Below are positions 26,596 through 38,251 of a stretch of 64,000 bases of DNA, piece after piece (position 1 is the stretch's first letter; the number at the start of each line of letters is the position of its first letter). This stretch comes from Sphingomonas yantingensis (GTDB lineage Bacteria > Pseudomonadota > Alphaproteobacteria > Sphingomonadales > Sphingomonadaceae): NCBI RefSeq assembly GCF_014199325.1, contig NZ_JACIJJ010000001.1, positions 992,001 through 1,056,000 on the forward strand, read 5' to 3'. A program made the translations under genes and the position numbers. The notes below the pieces were generated by a model, which saw nothing but the letters and a program-made list of their open reading frames with translations, had not been told where the DNA came from and did not search any database.

Positions 26596-27371
26596 TGCAG
26601 GGCGATCTTCTCTATTCGGTGGCCGGCCTGTTGGTCGGTATCCTCGTCGGCCTGACTGGCGTGGGGGGCGGCTCGTTGATGACGCCGCTGCTCGTCCTTG
26701 CCTTCGGCTTCCATCCGGCGACCGCGGTCGGGACCGATCTTCTGTATGCATCGGTCACTAAGTCGGTGGGGACGGTCGTCCACGGGGCGGGCGGCACGAT
26801 CGACTGGCGCGTGGTGCGGCGGATGGCGGCGGGCAGCGTGCCTGCGACGATCTTGACGCTGCTGGTGCTTAGCCGACTGGACGTGACGGTCGGGGCGACG
26901 GCGCATGTGATTACCGTCACGCTCGGCCTCGCGCTGATCGCGACGGCGGTCGCGATCTTCTTTCGCGCGCAGATCGTTGCGGCGTTCGTTCGCTCGCGCC
27001 CGCCGCGGCCCGCGCGGCAGGTGGCGATCGCGACGGTGGTGCTCGGCGCGCTGCTCGGGGTGCTGGTCGCGCTTTCCTCGGTCGGGGCGGGGGCGCTCGG
27101 GATGACGGTGCTGCTGATCCTCTATCCCGAACTGCCGACCAATCGCCTCGTCGGGTCGGACATCGCGCATGCGGTGCCGCTCACGCTGATCGCGGGGACG
27201 GGGCACTGGCTGATGGGATCGGTCGATCTCGGCCTGCTCGGGTCGCTGCTGCTGGGGTCGGTGCCCGGCATCGTGCTGGGCAGCCTTGCCGCGCATCGTG
27301 TGCCCGACCGCGTGCTGCGCACCGTGCTGGCGGGGACGCTGGCAATCGTCGGGGCCAAGCTGCTCGCCTGA
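26595..27371 (+). CDS. TauE/SafE family anion permease
   Basis: 258 residues, about eight membrane helices. Family signatures GLLVGILVGLTGVGGGSLMTP at the start and the second repeat LLGVLVALSSVGAGALGMT are clear. Members export sulfite, sulfoacetate or related anions, but substrates vary. A TTG at 26592 directly precedes the chosen ATG. It ends 10 bases before a bidirectional terminator shared with acnA. Confidence 0.85.
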   Translation: MQGDLLYSVAGLLVGILVGLTGVGGGSLMTPLLVLAFGFHPATAVGTDLLYASVTKSVGTVVHGAGGTIDWRVVRRMAAGSVPATILTLLVLSRLDVTVGATAHVITVTLGLALIATAVAIFFRAQIVAAFVRSRPPRPARQVAIATVVLGALLGVLVALSSVGAGALGMTVLLILYPELPTNRLVGSDIAHAVPLTLIAGTGHWLMGSVDLGLLGSLLLGSVPGIVLGSLAAHRVPDRVLRTVLAGTLAIVGAKLLA

Positions 27372-27381
27372 TCGGCGCACG

Positions 27382-27422
27382 AAAAAGGGGCGGCCCGGTT
27401 CTCACCGGACCGCCCCCTTTTC
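27382..27422. terminator. Bidirectional intrinsic terminator
   Basis: A long stem (AAAAAGGGGCGGCCCGGT pairing with ACCGGACCGCCCCCTTTTT, one bulge) with loop TCTC lies between the convergent TauE permease and acnA genes. A-runs on one side and T-runs on the other give U-tracts in both directions, so it should terminate both transcripts. Confidence 0.9.
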
Positions 27423-27435
27423 ACGTCCGCAATCC

Positions 27436-30105
<2,670 letters not shown>

Positions 30106-30361
30106 TCAATGCCTTCCCGGTCGTGTCCGGTCGCGGCGGGGAGGCGGCCAGGGGGCCGCGCGGGCGCAACCGGCGATGTTGCGAATGCGAAGATTCGAGC
30201 GGGCCTTAGCAAGGGGGCGGGCCGCGGGGAAGGGGGGCGCTATCGATCCTCGGGCCGGGGCATAAGTTCGAGGGGCCGTGAGCGAGGGTACGATATCGTG
30301 CCGTTCACGCTGAATGGGTTCAATCGTCCCTTAATCGATTTCGGCTAGTCCGAAATGGACC
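30106..30361. promoter_or_regulatory. Divergent acnA / HD-GYP promoter region
   Basis: 256 bases between two divergent starts. The part next to the HD-GYP gene (30298-30355) is relatively AT-rich (GAATGGGTTCAATCGTCCC), where a promoter would be expected, but no hexamers stand out. The acnA side is GC-rich. I see no gene or structured RNA. Confidence 0.4.
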
Positions 30362-31621
30362 ATGCGCACGACCGCCCTTCGAACGATCGCTCCCGATCAA
30401 TTGTGCCTCGGCATGTTCGTCCACGGGTTCGAGGGATCGTGGACCGATCATCCGTTCTGGCTGACGCGCTTTCTCCTGACCGAACAGAGCGACCTCGACC
30501 GGGTCCTGGCGAGCGACGTGGCGGGCGTGGTGATCGACGAGCGGCGCGGTCTCTCTCTTGGCGATGCGCTGCCGCCGCCTGTGGTGGAACGGGAGCCGTT
30601 AACGCTGCCGCGCGCCCTGCTGGCGACGCACGCGGCGGCAAGTTTCGAGGACGAGCGCGCACGGGCGCAGACCTTGGTGGCAAGCGCCAGCCGCGATATT
30701 GCGGGCCTGTTCGCCTCGGCCCATGCGGGCGAGATGCTGCGCCTCGACGCCTTCGTGCCGATCGCCGCCGACGTCATCGCTTCGATCTCTCGCAATCCCT
30801 ATGCGCTGATCGCGATCACGCGGCTGAAGAAGCGCGACGAATATACCTATGTTCACTCGCTGGCGGTCAGCGCGCTGATGACTGGGCTTGCCCGAACGCT
30901 GGGGCTGACCGAGCAGGAGGTGTTCGAGTTGGGGCTGGCGGGCCTGCTCCACGACATCGGCAAGATGGTCGTGCCCGACCACATCCTGACCAAGCCCGCC
31001 TCGCTGACCGATGAGGAATTCGCGCTCATCCGCACGCATCCCGAACAGGGCTATCTGCTGCTCAGCCGGCACGGGGGCATGAGCGAGATCATCCTCGACG
31101 TGTGTCGCCATCACCATGAGCGGATCGACGGATCGGGCTATCCCTTCCAGCTGAAGGGCGAGGCGATCAGCCGCTGGGCGCGGATCGCGGCGGTCTGCGA
31201 CGTCTATGACGCGCTCACCTCTGCCCGCGTCTATAAAAAGGCCTGGTCGCCCGCCGATGCGATCGCGCGCATGGTCGAATGGATTGGGCATTTCGATCGT
31301 GAGATCCTGTTTGCCTTCATGAAGACGGTGGGCGTGTTTCCACCGGGGCTGCTCGTCCGGATGCGGTCGAACCGGCTGGCGGTGACGTTGCCGAACGGGC
31401 GGCGTGCTTCCCGGCCGAGAGTGCGGGTGTTCTGGGACTGCCGGGCGCGGGCGCCGCTGCTGCTGGAGGAACTGGTACCCGAGGAAAACCTGTCGGGCGA
31501 TCAGATCATGAGCGAGGAATATCCGCTCGACTGGGCCTTTATCGACTGGCCTGCGCTGTCCGAGCGACTGATCGCCGGGGACGGCAGTGCCCTGTTATCG
31601 GGTGAGCGCCGCGTGGCCTGA
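30362..31621 (+). CDS. HD-GYP domain c-di-GMP phosphodiesterase
   Basis: 419 residues. The N-terminal part (about 1-125, IAPDQLCLGMFVHGFEGSW) is the DUF3391 domain commonly paired with HD-GYP. The HD-GYP domain (about 145-330) keeps LLHDIGK, the metal His residues in HTYVHSLAVSAL-like context and HHHERIDGSGYPFQLKG, the full GYP signature. It should degrade c-di-GMP to pGpG or GMP. The C-terminal 80 residues have no recognised motif. Confidence 0.92.
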   Translation: MRTTALRTIAPDQLCLGMFVHGFEGSWTDHPFWLTRFLLTEQSDLDRVLASDVAGVVIDERRGLSLGDALPPPVVEREPLTLPRALLATHAAASFEDERARAQTLVASASRDIAGLFASAHAGEMLRLDAFVPIAADVIASISRNPYALIAITRLKKRDEYTYVHSLAVSALMTGLARTLGLTEQEVFELGLAGLLHDIGKMVVPDHILTKPASLTDEEFALIRTHPEQGYLLLSRHGGMSEIILDVCRHHHERIDGSGYPFQLKGEAISRWARIAAVCDVYDALTSARVYKKAWSPADAIARMVEWIGHFDREILFAFMKTVGVFPPGLLVRMRSNRLAVTLPNGRRASRPRVRVFWDCRARAPLLLEELVPEENLSGDQIMSEEYPLDWAFIDWPALSERLIAGDGSALLSGERRVA

Positions 31622-31625
31622 TCGC

Positions 31626-32303
31626 TCAGGCGGCGGGCACCAGTTCGACCACGTCGACCTGCGATTCGAACCGCGGCCAAGGGAGCGTCAGGCGCCAGCG
31701 TTTCTCGCCGACACGCTCGATCACGCCCGCCATGTCGCGATCGGCGTCCTGACCATAGTCGAGCGCGCGGCTTTCGTCGCCGAGAACCAGCGTGCCGAGG
31801 AACACCTGACGTGTCGGGCTGTCGGGAAAGAGCAAGCCGACGGGGCGCTGCGACCCGGTTTCCTTGAACAGGCTCTTGAGCTCACCCTCGTCGCCGACGC
31901 GGCAATCGAAATAGGGATAGGCGACATAGGCAAGGCCGCTGGCGCTCGCCGAGCCGAGCTTGAACACGCGGCAGCGATAGCGGCCGGAGGGCGGGGCGGG
32001 GTCGGCGAGCGCGCGATCGGGGTCGAAGAGCGCGCCCTGCGCCGTAACTTCAGCCGGGTTGGCGCGGCGCGCGGCGGGGAGCGCCGCCATCCAGGCATCG
32101 CGCCAGCGGCGGATGCGGTCGCGGTCGGCGTCAGTGGCGACGACGCGCCAGTCGGTGGCGGTCGCATTCCTGATCGGCGCGGGCTTCGCGGTCGCGCTCC
32201 GAACCTCGGTCCGGTCGCCGCCACCGCCGCACGCGGCGATCGCAAGGGGAACGCCGAGGACGGCGGCTCTTTTCAAAAAATGGGTACGCACGGGCGCTAT
32301 CAT
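31626..32303 (-). CDS. DUF4893 family lipoprotein
   Basis: 225 residues. A signal peptide with lipobox IAAC (Cys25) and the following GGGGD indicate lipidation and export. The domain pattern WRVVATDADRDRIRRWRDAW, YRCRVFKLG and DCRVGDEG is that of DUF4893, found mainly in sphingomonads; function unknown. It converges with the HD-GYP gene, 4 bases apart. Confidence 0.8.
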   Translation of the reverse strand: MIAPVRTHFLKRAAVLGVPLAIAACGGGGDRTEVRSATAKPAPIRNATATDWRVVATDADRDRIRRWRDAWMAALPAARRANPAEVTAQGALFDPDRALADPAPPSGRYRCRVFKLGSASASGLAYVAYPYFDCRVGDEGELKSLFKETGSQRPVGLLFPDSPTRQVFLGTLVLGDESRALDYGQDADRDMAGVIERVGEKRWRLTLPWPRFESQVDVVELVPAA

Positions 32304-32358
32304 GACGCCCGGTGCGCCGGGGTCAATCGTGCATTTCCGACGGCGCTTTCATTGGCCA

Positions 32359-32445
32359 TACCCCGGCGCAGGCCGGTGTCCAGTGGCGGATCGTCTCGAA
32401 AGAAGCGCGAGCTCGCCCAACTGGACCCCGGCCTTCGCCGGGGTA
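32359..32445. repeat. Pair of inverted intergenic repeat units
   Basis: Two copies of a short GC element face each other: ACCCCGGCGCAGGCCGGTG-type sequence (32359-32384) and its near complement ending CGGCCTTCGCCGGGGTA (32419-32445). Each is itself partly palindromic. They sit between DUF4893 and bdhA and look like a mobile or selfish intergenic repeat of the REP-doublet kind. Confidence 0.6.
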
Positions 32446-32455
32446 CGCTCAAACG

Positions 32456-33238
32456 TTACGCCGTCCAGCCGCCGTCGATCGACAGGTTGGCGCCGGTGAT
32501 CTGCGCGGCTTCGTCGCGGCAGAGGAACAGCGCGAAGGCGGCGACCTGTTCGGCGGTGACGAACTCCTTGGTCGGCTGCGCCTCCAAGAGCACGTCGTTG
32601 ATGACCTGCTCGCGGGTCAGGCCGCGCGTCGACATGGTGTCGGGGATCTGCGCCTCAACCAGCGGGGTCCAGACATAGCCGGGCGAGATCGCGTTGGCGG
32701 TGATGCCATAAGTCGCGGTTTCCAGCGCCACGGTCTTGGTCAGGCCGGCGATGCCGTGCTTGGCCGCGACGTAGGCGGCCTTGTTGGGGCTGGCGACCTT
32801 CGAGTGAGCGGAGGCGGTGGAGATGATCCGGCCCCACTTCTTCTCCTTCATGAACGGCACCGCGGCGCGGATGACGTGGAAGGCGGAGGTGAGGTTGATC
32901 GCGATGACCGCATCCCATTTGTCGATCGGGAAATCCTCGATCTTCGACACGTGCTGGATGCCGGCATTGTTGATGACGATGTCGGGGCCGCCCAGTTCGT
33001 CATGCGCGCGCTGGACCATCGCCGCGATCTGATCGGGCTTGGTCATGTCGGCGGCATCGTAGAGCGCCTTTGCCCCGCTCGTGGCTTCGAGCGCGGCGCG
33101 CTCCTTCTCGATCGCGTCCGCATCGCCGAAACCGTTGATGACGACGCTCGCCCCCTCGGCCGCCAGTGCCTTGGCATAGGCCAGGCCGATGCCCGAGGTG
33201 GAGCCGGTGACGATGGCGGTCTTGCCCTTGAGGAACAT
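32456..33238 (-). CDS. bdhA: 3-hydroxybutyrate dehydrogenase
   Basis: 260 residues, short-chain dehydrogenase that oxidises D-3-hydroxybutyrate to acetoacetate with NAD+, in polyhydroxybutyrate turnover. Cofactor motif TGSTSGIG (11-18), catalytic Ser in STASAHSKVAS and YVAAK are seen, with the BdhA-type NAGIQHVSKIEDFP and SPGYVWTPLVEAQIP. It follows the patatin gene by 12 bases, forming an operon. Confidence 0.93.
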   Translation of the reverse strand: MFLKGKTAIVTGSTSGIGLAYAKALAAEGASVVINGFGDADAIEKERAALEATSGAKALYDAADMTKPDQIAAMVQRAHDELGGPDIVINNAGIQHVSKIEDFPIDKWDAVIAINLTSAFHVIRAAVPFMKEKKWGRIISTASAHSKVASPNKAAYVAAKHGIAGLTKTVALETATYGITANAISPGYVWTPLVEAQIPDTMSTRGLTREQVINDVLLEAQPTKEFVTAEQVAAFALFLCRDEAAQITGANLSIDGGWTA

Positions 33239-33250
33239 GGGGACGCTTCC

Positions 33251-34477
33251 TTAGCCGTGGGGATGACGGGGTGTGAGGTCGAAGGCGGCGGTGCGGCCGT
33301 CGACGATGTTTTCGGCGAGCACGCGGCTGTTCGCCATCGTGTCGGCAACGGCGTTGCGGCCCGCCTGCCAATGCTCGCGCATCGTGCGCTGCGAAAACTC
33401 GTAGTCGCGGCTGCCGCCCTCCCACGCATTGGCGCGGTGGATGAGCTGGACGAGTGACAGCGGGTGTTCGGTGGCGAGCGCGGCCAGCGCCTCGACATCG
33501 GGATCGTCCGCCATGCCGCCCGGCAGCTTGTCCAGCACGCGGCGGATCGCGTCGCGCACATCGCGGCGGCGCACCGCCTCTGCCGAGACCCAGCGGGTGC
33601 GGCTCGAATACCGGATCTCCTTTTCGCGGGCCATCACGTCCATCAGCGTGCGCGGCGGCTCGGCGGTGGAGGAGAAGAGGTCGCACTGGAACACCAGCAT
33701 CGGCTGATCCTGATGGTCGAGCACGTGGGTCAGCGGGGTGTTCGAAACGAGGCCGCCGTCCCAATACAGCTTGCCGTCGATCTCCACCGGCGCGAACCCC
33801 GGCGGCAGCGCGCCCGAGGCCATGATGTGCCGCGCGTCGAGCCGATCGCCGAGGCGATTGTCGAAGTAGCGGAAATTGCCCGACTGGATCTCGACCGCGC
33901 CCACCGACACGCGTACCGGCCCGTCGTTGAGCAGGTCCCAATCGACCAGCCTGTTCAGTGTCTCGACCAGCGGCGCGGTGTCATAGAAGCTGAGCGCGCC
34001 GCAGGTGCCGGGCACCGCCAGCGCCGGCGGCCAGGCGCGCGGGCGAAAGAAGCCGGGGACGCCGAAGCTTGCCACCGCCAGCGCCGACCATTCGTGGACG
34101 GCCTCGCGGATGCGCTCGTCCTCATAGATGGGGAAGCTCGGCAGCGCGCCCGTCACCGTGTCCCAGAAAGCGCGAAGGCGCTCGACACGCTGCTCCGGCG
34201 GATTGCCCGCGACGATCGCGGCGTTGACCGCGCCGATCGAGATGCCCGCGACCCAGTCGATCTCGACCTCGCTCGCCGCCAGCGCCTCGATCACGCCCGC
34301 CTGGAAACTGCCAAGTGCGCCGCCGCCCTGAAGCACCAGCGCCACGCAATCAGGGAGCGGCATCGCGGCCGTGCGGCGGCGTTTCGCGGGCGGGGGCGCT
34401 TCGGCATCGGCCATGGCAGGGGTTATGGGTTCGATGCTGCGACGCGGCAATGGCGGGGCGGATGAAAAATCGGTCAT
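33251..34477 (-). CDS. Patatin-like phospholipase (DUF3734 type)
   Basis: 408 residues. Oxyanion loop LQGGGALGSFQ, nucleophile elbow GISIG (Ser) and catalytic Asp in DGGLVSNTP form the Ser-Asp dyad. The C-terminal 120 residues match the DUF3734 region found with bdhA in alphaproteobacteria. It may act on lipids or the phospholipid coat of polyhydroxybutyrate granules; this role is inferred from the operon. The start at 34477 has AAGG close upstream; 34414 is an alternative. Confidence 0.88.
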   Translation of the reverse strand: MTDFSSAPPLPRRSIEPITPAMADAEAPPPAKRRRTAAMPLPDCVALVLQGGGALGSFQAGVIEALAASEVEIDWVAGISIGAVNAAIVAGNPPEQRVERLRAFWDTVTGALPSFPIYEDERIREAVHEWSALAVASFGVPGFFRPRAWPPALAVPGTCGALSFYDTAPLVETLNRLVDWDLLNDGPVRVSVGAVEIQSGNFRYFDNRLGDRLDARHIMASGALPPGFAPVEIDGKLYWDGGLVSNTPLTHVLDHQDQPMLVFQCDLFSSTAEPPRTLMDVMAREKEIRYSSRTRWVSAEAVRRRDVRDAIRRVLDKLPGGMADDPDVEALAALATEHPLSLVQLIHRANAWEGGSRDYEFSQRTMREHWQAGRNAVADTMANSRVLAENIVDGRTAAFDLTPRHPHG

Positions 34478-34548
34478 GTGCCTTGCAACGGCGAGGGTTG
34501 CTCAAGCATTTGAGGGCGTAACGATCAAACCAGATAAAGGGCGGGCCG

Positions 34549-35433
34549 ATGCGCCTCGACGATTTCGATCCCAGCGACAATGTCCGCGACCTGGGCTCCG
34601 GCGGTGGCGGGGGCGGCGGGTTTCCGCTGCTCGGGCTGCTCCCCCTTTTCCTCGGGCGCGGCATGGGTTGCGGCGGCATCGGCCTGCTCGTCGTCGTGGG
34701 GATCATCTTCCTGTCGATGGGCGGCCTCGGCGGCCTGACCGGCGGCGGGCAGGCGCCGACGACGAAGAGCGGCGCGCCGACCAGCGGGGCGAGCGTCTGC
34801 AACACTGCCGAGCGGCGCTTCTCGTGCCAGGTGCTCGCCTCGACCGAGCAGACCTGGGGCAAGCTGTTCCAGGCGCAGGGGCAGACCTATCGCGAGCCGA
34901 CGCTCAACTTCTATCAGCGCGGCGTCTCGACCGGGTGCGGGTCGGCGACCTCGGCGGCGGGGCCGTTCTATTGCCCGCCCGACCAGGGCGTCTATCTCGA
35001 CACCAGCTTCTTCGACGAGCTTCAGACCAAGTTCGGCGCGGCGGGTGATTTCGCTCAGGCCTATGTCATCGCGCATGAGGTCGGCCACCACATCCAGAAC
35101 CTGACCGGCGATGCGCAGCGCGTCAGCCAGGCGCAGCGCACGCTGCCCGAGGCGCAGGGCAATGCGCAGTCGGTGCGGCTCGAGCTTCAGGCCGATTGCT
35201 ATGCCGGCGTCTGGGCCGCGCAGAACAGGGACCGGCTGGAACCCGGCGATATCGAGGAGGGGCTGCGCGCCGCCAACGCGATCGGCGACGACACGCTCCA
35301 GCGCGAGGCGGGCGGCACGGTGGTGCCGGACAGCTTCACGCATGGCACCTCGGCCCAGCGCGTGAAGTGGCTGCGCGTGGGCTTGCAGAGCGGCAATCCC
35401 GCCGCCTGCGACACGTTCAACCAGCCGATATGA
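34549..35433 (+). CDS. ypfJ: Neutral zinc metallopeptidase (YpfJ family)
   Basis: 294 residues. A Gly-rich segment, a single membrane helix (about 43-60, IGLLVVVGIIFLSMGGL) and a periplasmic domain with the zinc-binding HEVGHHIQN and the downstream glutamate in LELQADCYAGVWA. The family is widespread but lacks a firm substrate. Its stop overlaps the next start (ATGA). Confidence 0.9.
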   Translation: MRLDDFDPSDNVRDLGSGGGGGGGFPLLGLLPLFLGRGMGCGGIGLLVVVGIIFLSMGGLGGLTGGGQAPTTKSGAPTSGASVCNTAERRFSCQVLASTEQTWGKLFQAQGQTYREPTLNFYQRGVSTGCGSATSAAGPFYCPPDQGVYLDTSFFDELQTKFGAAGDFAQAYVIAHEVGHHIQNLTGDAQRVSQAQRTLPEAQGNAQSVRLELQADCYAGVWAAQNRDRLEPGDIEEGLRAANAIGDDTLQREAGGTVVPDSFTHGTSAQRVKWLRVGLQSGNPAACDTFNQPI

Positions 35434-35888
35434 GCGTCGCGTTCCGCCGGGAGGACGACGACGCGCACCGCGAGCCGACCTTCGAACTGCCGCTGCCGCC
35501 CGGCCCCAACCTCGTCACCGCACGCGGCCTTTCGCTGATCGAGGCGCGGGTGGCGGAACTGGAAGCGGCGGTCGAGGCGGCGTCGGACGACGAGCAAAAG
35601 GCGCTCCGCCGCGACCTGCGCTACTGGCACGCCCGCGCGAGCACGGCCGAGGTGCAGCCGCTGCCGGCCGGGGATGCCGTGGCCTTCGGTACGCGCGTGA
35701 CGTACCGCCTCAACGGCCAGACCCGCACGGTGACGCTCGTCGGCAGCGACGAGGCCGATGTGACCGACGGCGCCATCCCGTTCACCGCGCCGATTGCACA
35801 GGCGATGATGGATGCAGAACCGGGCGAAGCAGTGGACTATCAGGGCCGGGAGGGGGCGATCGAGGTGGTGGCGGTGGAGGCGGTTTAG
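35430..35888 (+). CDS. GreA/GreB-family transcription elongation factor
   Basis: 152 residues. The C-terminal FKBP-like domain is clear (GTRVTYRLNGQTRTVTLVGSDEAD, ISPFTAPIAQAMM-like segment, EVVAVEAV end). The N-terminal coiled coil is shorter than in GreA and its tip reads ASDDEQKAL instead of the usual GDLSENAEY, so cleavage-stimulating activity is uncertain. It may act in the RNA polymerase secondary channel. Coupled to ypfJ by an ATGA overlap. Confidence 0.78.
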   Translation: MSVAFRREDDDAHREPTFELPLPPGPNLVTARGLSLIEARVAELEAAVEAASDDEQKALRRDLRYWHARASTAEVQPLPAGDAVAFGTRVTYRLNGQTRTVTLVGSDEADVTDGAIPFTAPIAQAMMDAEPGEAVDYQGREGAIEVVAVEAV

Positions 35889-35898
35889 GCGAGGTAAC

Positions 35899-36474
35899 CT
35901 ACCTATCCTCGGCTAATGCCTCGTTGCCGATGAAACCGAGCTTTACGTCGTCGCCTCGCGCTGTGACGTACATCAGCGCTGCGATCACGCACGAGACCCG
36001 ATTTTCTTCTGCTTTGTTTCGATACTCGAGGCGGGGTTGAGCAATCACGCCCGCAGTCCCTTGCTTGAAGACTGATCCGGGGGCCAATCCGCAATGGCGC
36101 TCCAGCGCTTCGGTAAACGCCTTGTCAGATTTGAACGTCGAGCGGTCGGGAATATTATCGGAAACCCCGTATTTCTTGAGTTCTGCTCGCGCGTCCGCCA
36201 GCATCGCCGGCCGAGCGGCCTCTAGCTGTCGCGCCTGATATGCTTGCTGAAGGTCGCGATCGGCGAACAAGACGATTTCGAGGCCAGCCGCCCTTCCGAT
36301 ACAATCCAGGTTCGCCGCGGACGCGCCGGCCGTAGCGCTGATCTCGATAAGCACGCTTTGCAACTCGTCTTTGAAGCTGACTTTGAAGCCCGTCTTCTGA
36401 AGGCCGCACCTCTCCAGCGTTTGAGAGATGACCTGCTCTGTGGCCGGTTGCGAGGTTTGGGGAAGGGCGATCAT
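35899..36474 (-). CDS. Hypothetical protein of lower GC content
   Basis: 191 residues, not recognised. It starts MIALPQTSQPATEQVISQTL, has no signal peptide or membrane segment, and contains two cysteine-bearing segments (ERCGLQKTG and ALERHCGLAPG). Base composition is visibly less GC-rich, with AT-rich codons such as GAATATTATCGG, unlike the flanking genes. It is convergent with greAB, 10 bases apart. This looks like a recently acquired or fast-evolving gene. Confidence 0.6.
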   Translation of the reverse strand: MIALPQTSQPATEQVISQTLERCGLQKTGFKVSFKDELQSVLIEISATAGASAANLDCIGRAAGLEIVLFADRDLQQAYQARQLEAARPAMLADARAELKKYGVSDNIPDRSTFKSDKAFTEALERHCGLAPGSVFKQGTAGVIAQPRLEYRNKAEENRVSCVIAALMYVTARGDDVKLGFIGNEALAEDR

Positions 36475-36604
36475 CGCGCAACGCTAGCACAGCTCTCGAG
36501 GCTCGCAATTGGCTGCGCTGGCGGCTTGCCACCGCACCCGCACTCAGGAACAACCACGGCATCCGCACCGCGCATAACCGCGGGCGATTTTGGGGAGTTT
36601 CCAG

Positions 36605-37894
36605 ATGCCGTTGTTCCTGCCGCTCGCGCTTCAGGTCGTGTCGCCCGCCGCGGCGCCTGTGCCCGCCACGACTTATATCCTCGCGGGTCGGGTCATCGAC
36701 CGGCCGGGCAGGCCCGCGCGCGGGGCGACGACGATCGTGGTGCGGGACGGGCGGATCGTCGAACTGATCGACGGCCACCGGCCGCCCGCCGACCGCGGCG
36801 GCGTCATCGACCTGTCGAGCCAGACGGTCCTGCCCGGCCTGATCGACGCGCATGTCCACCTCGCCTCCGACCGGGCGGGGCAGGAGGGGCTGCTGTCCGA
36901 GTTCACCGAGGGGCCGCAGATGCATGCCTATGAGGCGCAGTGGAACGGCATGAAGACGCTGCGCGCAGGCTTCACCACCGTGCGCAATCTGGGCGACGAC
37001 GGCGCGACGCTGGCGCTGCGCGATGCGATCGCGCGGGGGTGGACGACGGGGCCGCGGATCGTCGATGCGGGGCGGTCGATCTCGACCACGTCGGGCCATA
37101 TGGATGCGCGCCTCGGCCTCAACGACGATCTGCGCGATCATCCGCATACCGACAATCTGTGCGACGGGGTCGAGGAATGCCGCAAGGCCGTCCGCACCCA
37201 GATCGGCCGCGGGGCGGACGTCATCAAGATCGCGACGACCGGCGGCGTCAACAGCCGCATCGGCGCGGGCCTCGGCGCCCAGATGTTCAACGACGAGGCG
37301 AATGCGATCGTCCAGACCGCGCACCTCTATGGCAAGAAGGTCGCGGTCCACGCGCACGGCGCCGACGGGATCAAGGTGGCGATGGCGGCGGGCGCGGACT
37401 CGATCGAGCACGGCACGCTGATGGACGACGAGGCGATCGCGATGATGAAGAAGGCCGGCGCCTTCTACATCCCCACGCTGTCGACGGTGAACGGCTACAA
37501 GGAGCGGATCGCGCGCGACCCGAACGCCTATCCGCCCGAGGTGCGCAAGAAGATCGACTGGCGCATTTCGATCACCGGCAAGGCGCTGGAGAAAGCAGTG
37601 CCCGCGGGCGTGCGCATCGCCTTCGGCACCGATGCCGGCGTGTCGAAGCACGGCCGCAACGCCGACGAGTTCGAACTGATGGTTCAGCACGGCATGGCCC
37701 CGGTACAGGCGATCCAGGCGGCGACGGTGAACGCCGCCGAACTGCTGGGGCTGGCAAGCGAGATCGGCTCGCTGGAGCCGGGCAAGGCCGCCGACCTGAT
37801 CGCGGTGGCGGGCGATCCTCTGAGCGACGTGCGCGTGCTCAAGTCGGTGGCGTTCGTCATGAAGGGCGGGGCGGTGGTGCCGCTCCAGCCGTGA
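36605..37894 (+). CDS. Amidohydrolase family protein (Xaa-Pro dipeptidase-like)
   Basis: 429 residues with a short signal-like N-terminus (PLFLPLALQVVSPAAA). Binuclear-metal signatures of the amidohydrolase TIM barrel are present: DAHVHL (HxH), the bridging Lys in VIKIATTGG, HAHG, IEHGTLMDD and FGTDAGVSKHG. This subset resembles imidazolonepropionase-like prolidases that hydrolyse acyl-proline dipeptides or lactones. GGGGAG lies 7 bases before the ATG. The GTGA overlap couples it to the next gene. Confidence 0.88.
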   Translation: MPLFLPLALQVVSPAAAPVPATTYILAGRVIDRPGRPARGATTIVVRDGRIVELIDGHRPPADRGGVIDLSSQTVLPGLIDAHVHLASDRAGQEGLLSEFTEGPQMHAYEAQWNGMKTLRAGFTTVRNLGDDGATLALRDAIARGWTTGPRIVDAGRSISTTSGHMDARLGLNDDLRDHPHTDNLCDGVEECRKAVRTQIGRGADVIKIATTGGVNSRIGAGLGAQMFNDEANAIVQTAHLYGKKVAVHAHGADGIKVAMAAGADSIEHGTLMDDEAIAMMKKAGAFYIPTLSTVNGYKERIARDPNAYPPEVRKKIDWRISITGKALEKAVPAGVRIAFGTDAGVSKHGRNADEFELMVQHGMAPVQAIQAATVNAAELLGLASEIGSLEPGKAADLIAVAGDPLSDVRVLKSVAFVMKGGAVVPLQP

Positions 37895-38247
37895 GTCCGA
37901 CGGAAAGCGCGATCCGCACCGCGCGCCTCCACTGGAACGCCGCGATCGCGGCGGACGACGTGGAGGGCGCGGTCGGGCCGGTCACGCGCGATTGCGTCTT
38001 GGTGCCGGCGGGCGGCGAGCCGCTGGTCGGCCGCCCGGCGATCGTGCGCGCGTGGCGGCGGCAGTTGGCGGACGGCGCCCGCTTCGTGCGGGAGGTCGAG
38101 CGGGTCGAGGCGGGCGAGGGCGTCGCGGCGGAACTCGGGCGGTGGCGCAGCAACGCGGGGCTGGCGGGCACCTACCTCGCCGAATGGCGGGAGGGCGGCG
38201 AGGGGTGGCGGTGTTCGCGCGAGCTGTATGTGCAGCTGAAGGGATGA
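37891..38247 (+). CDS. NTF2-like (DUF4440/SnoaL-type) protein
   Basis: 118 residues. A helix with ARLHWNAAIAADDVEGAVGPVTRDCVLVPAGGEPLVGRPAI (positions 10-50) then antiparallel strands is the usual cone-shaped NTF2-like fold, often a ketosteroid isomerase-like or accessory domain. The GTG start overlaps the amidohydrolase stop, so the two are probably made together. No catalytic residue is assigned. Confidence 0.7.
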   Translation: MSPTESAIRTARLHWNAAIAADDVEGAVGPVTRDCVLVPAGGEPLVGRPAIVRAWRRQLADGARFVREVERVEAGEGVAAELGRWRSNAGLAGTYLAEWREGGEGWRCSRELYVQLKG

Positions 38248-38251
38248 GCGC

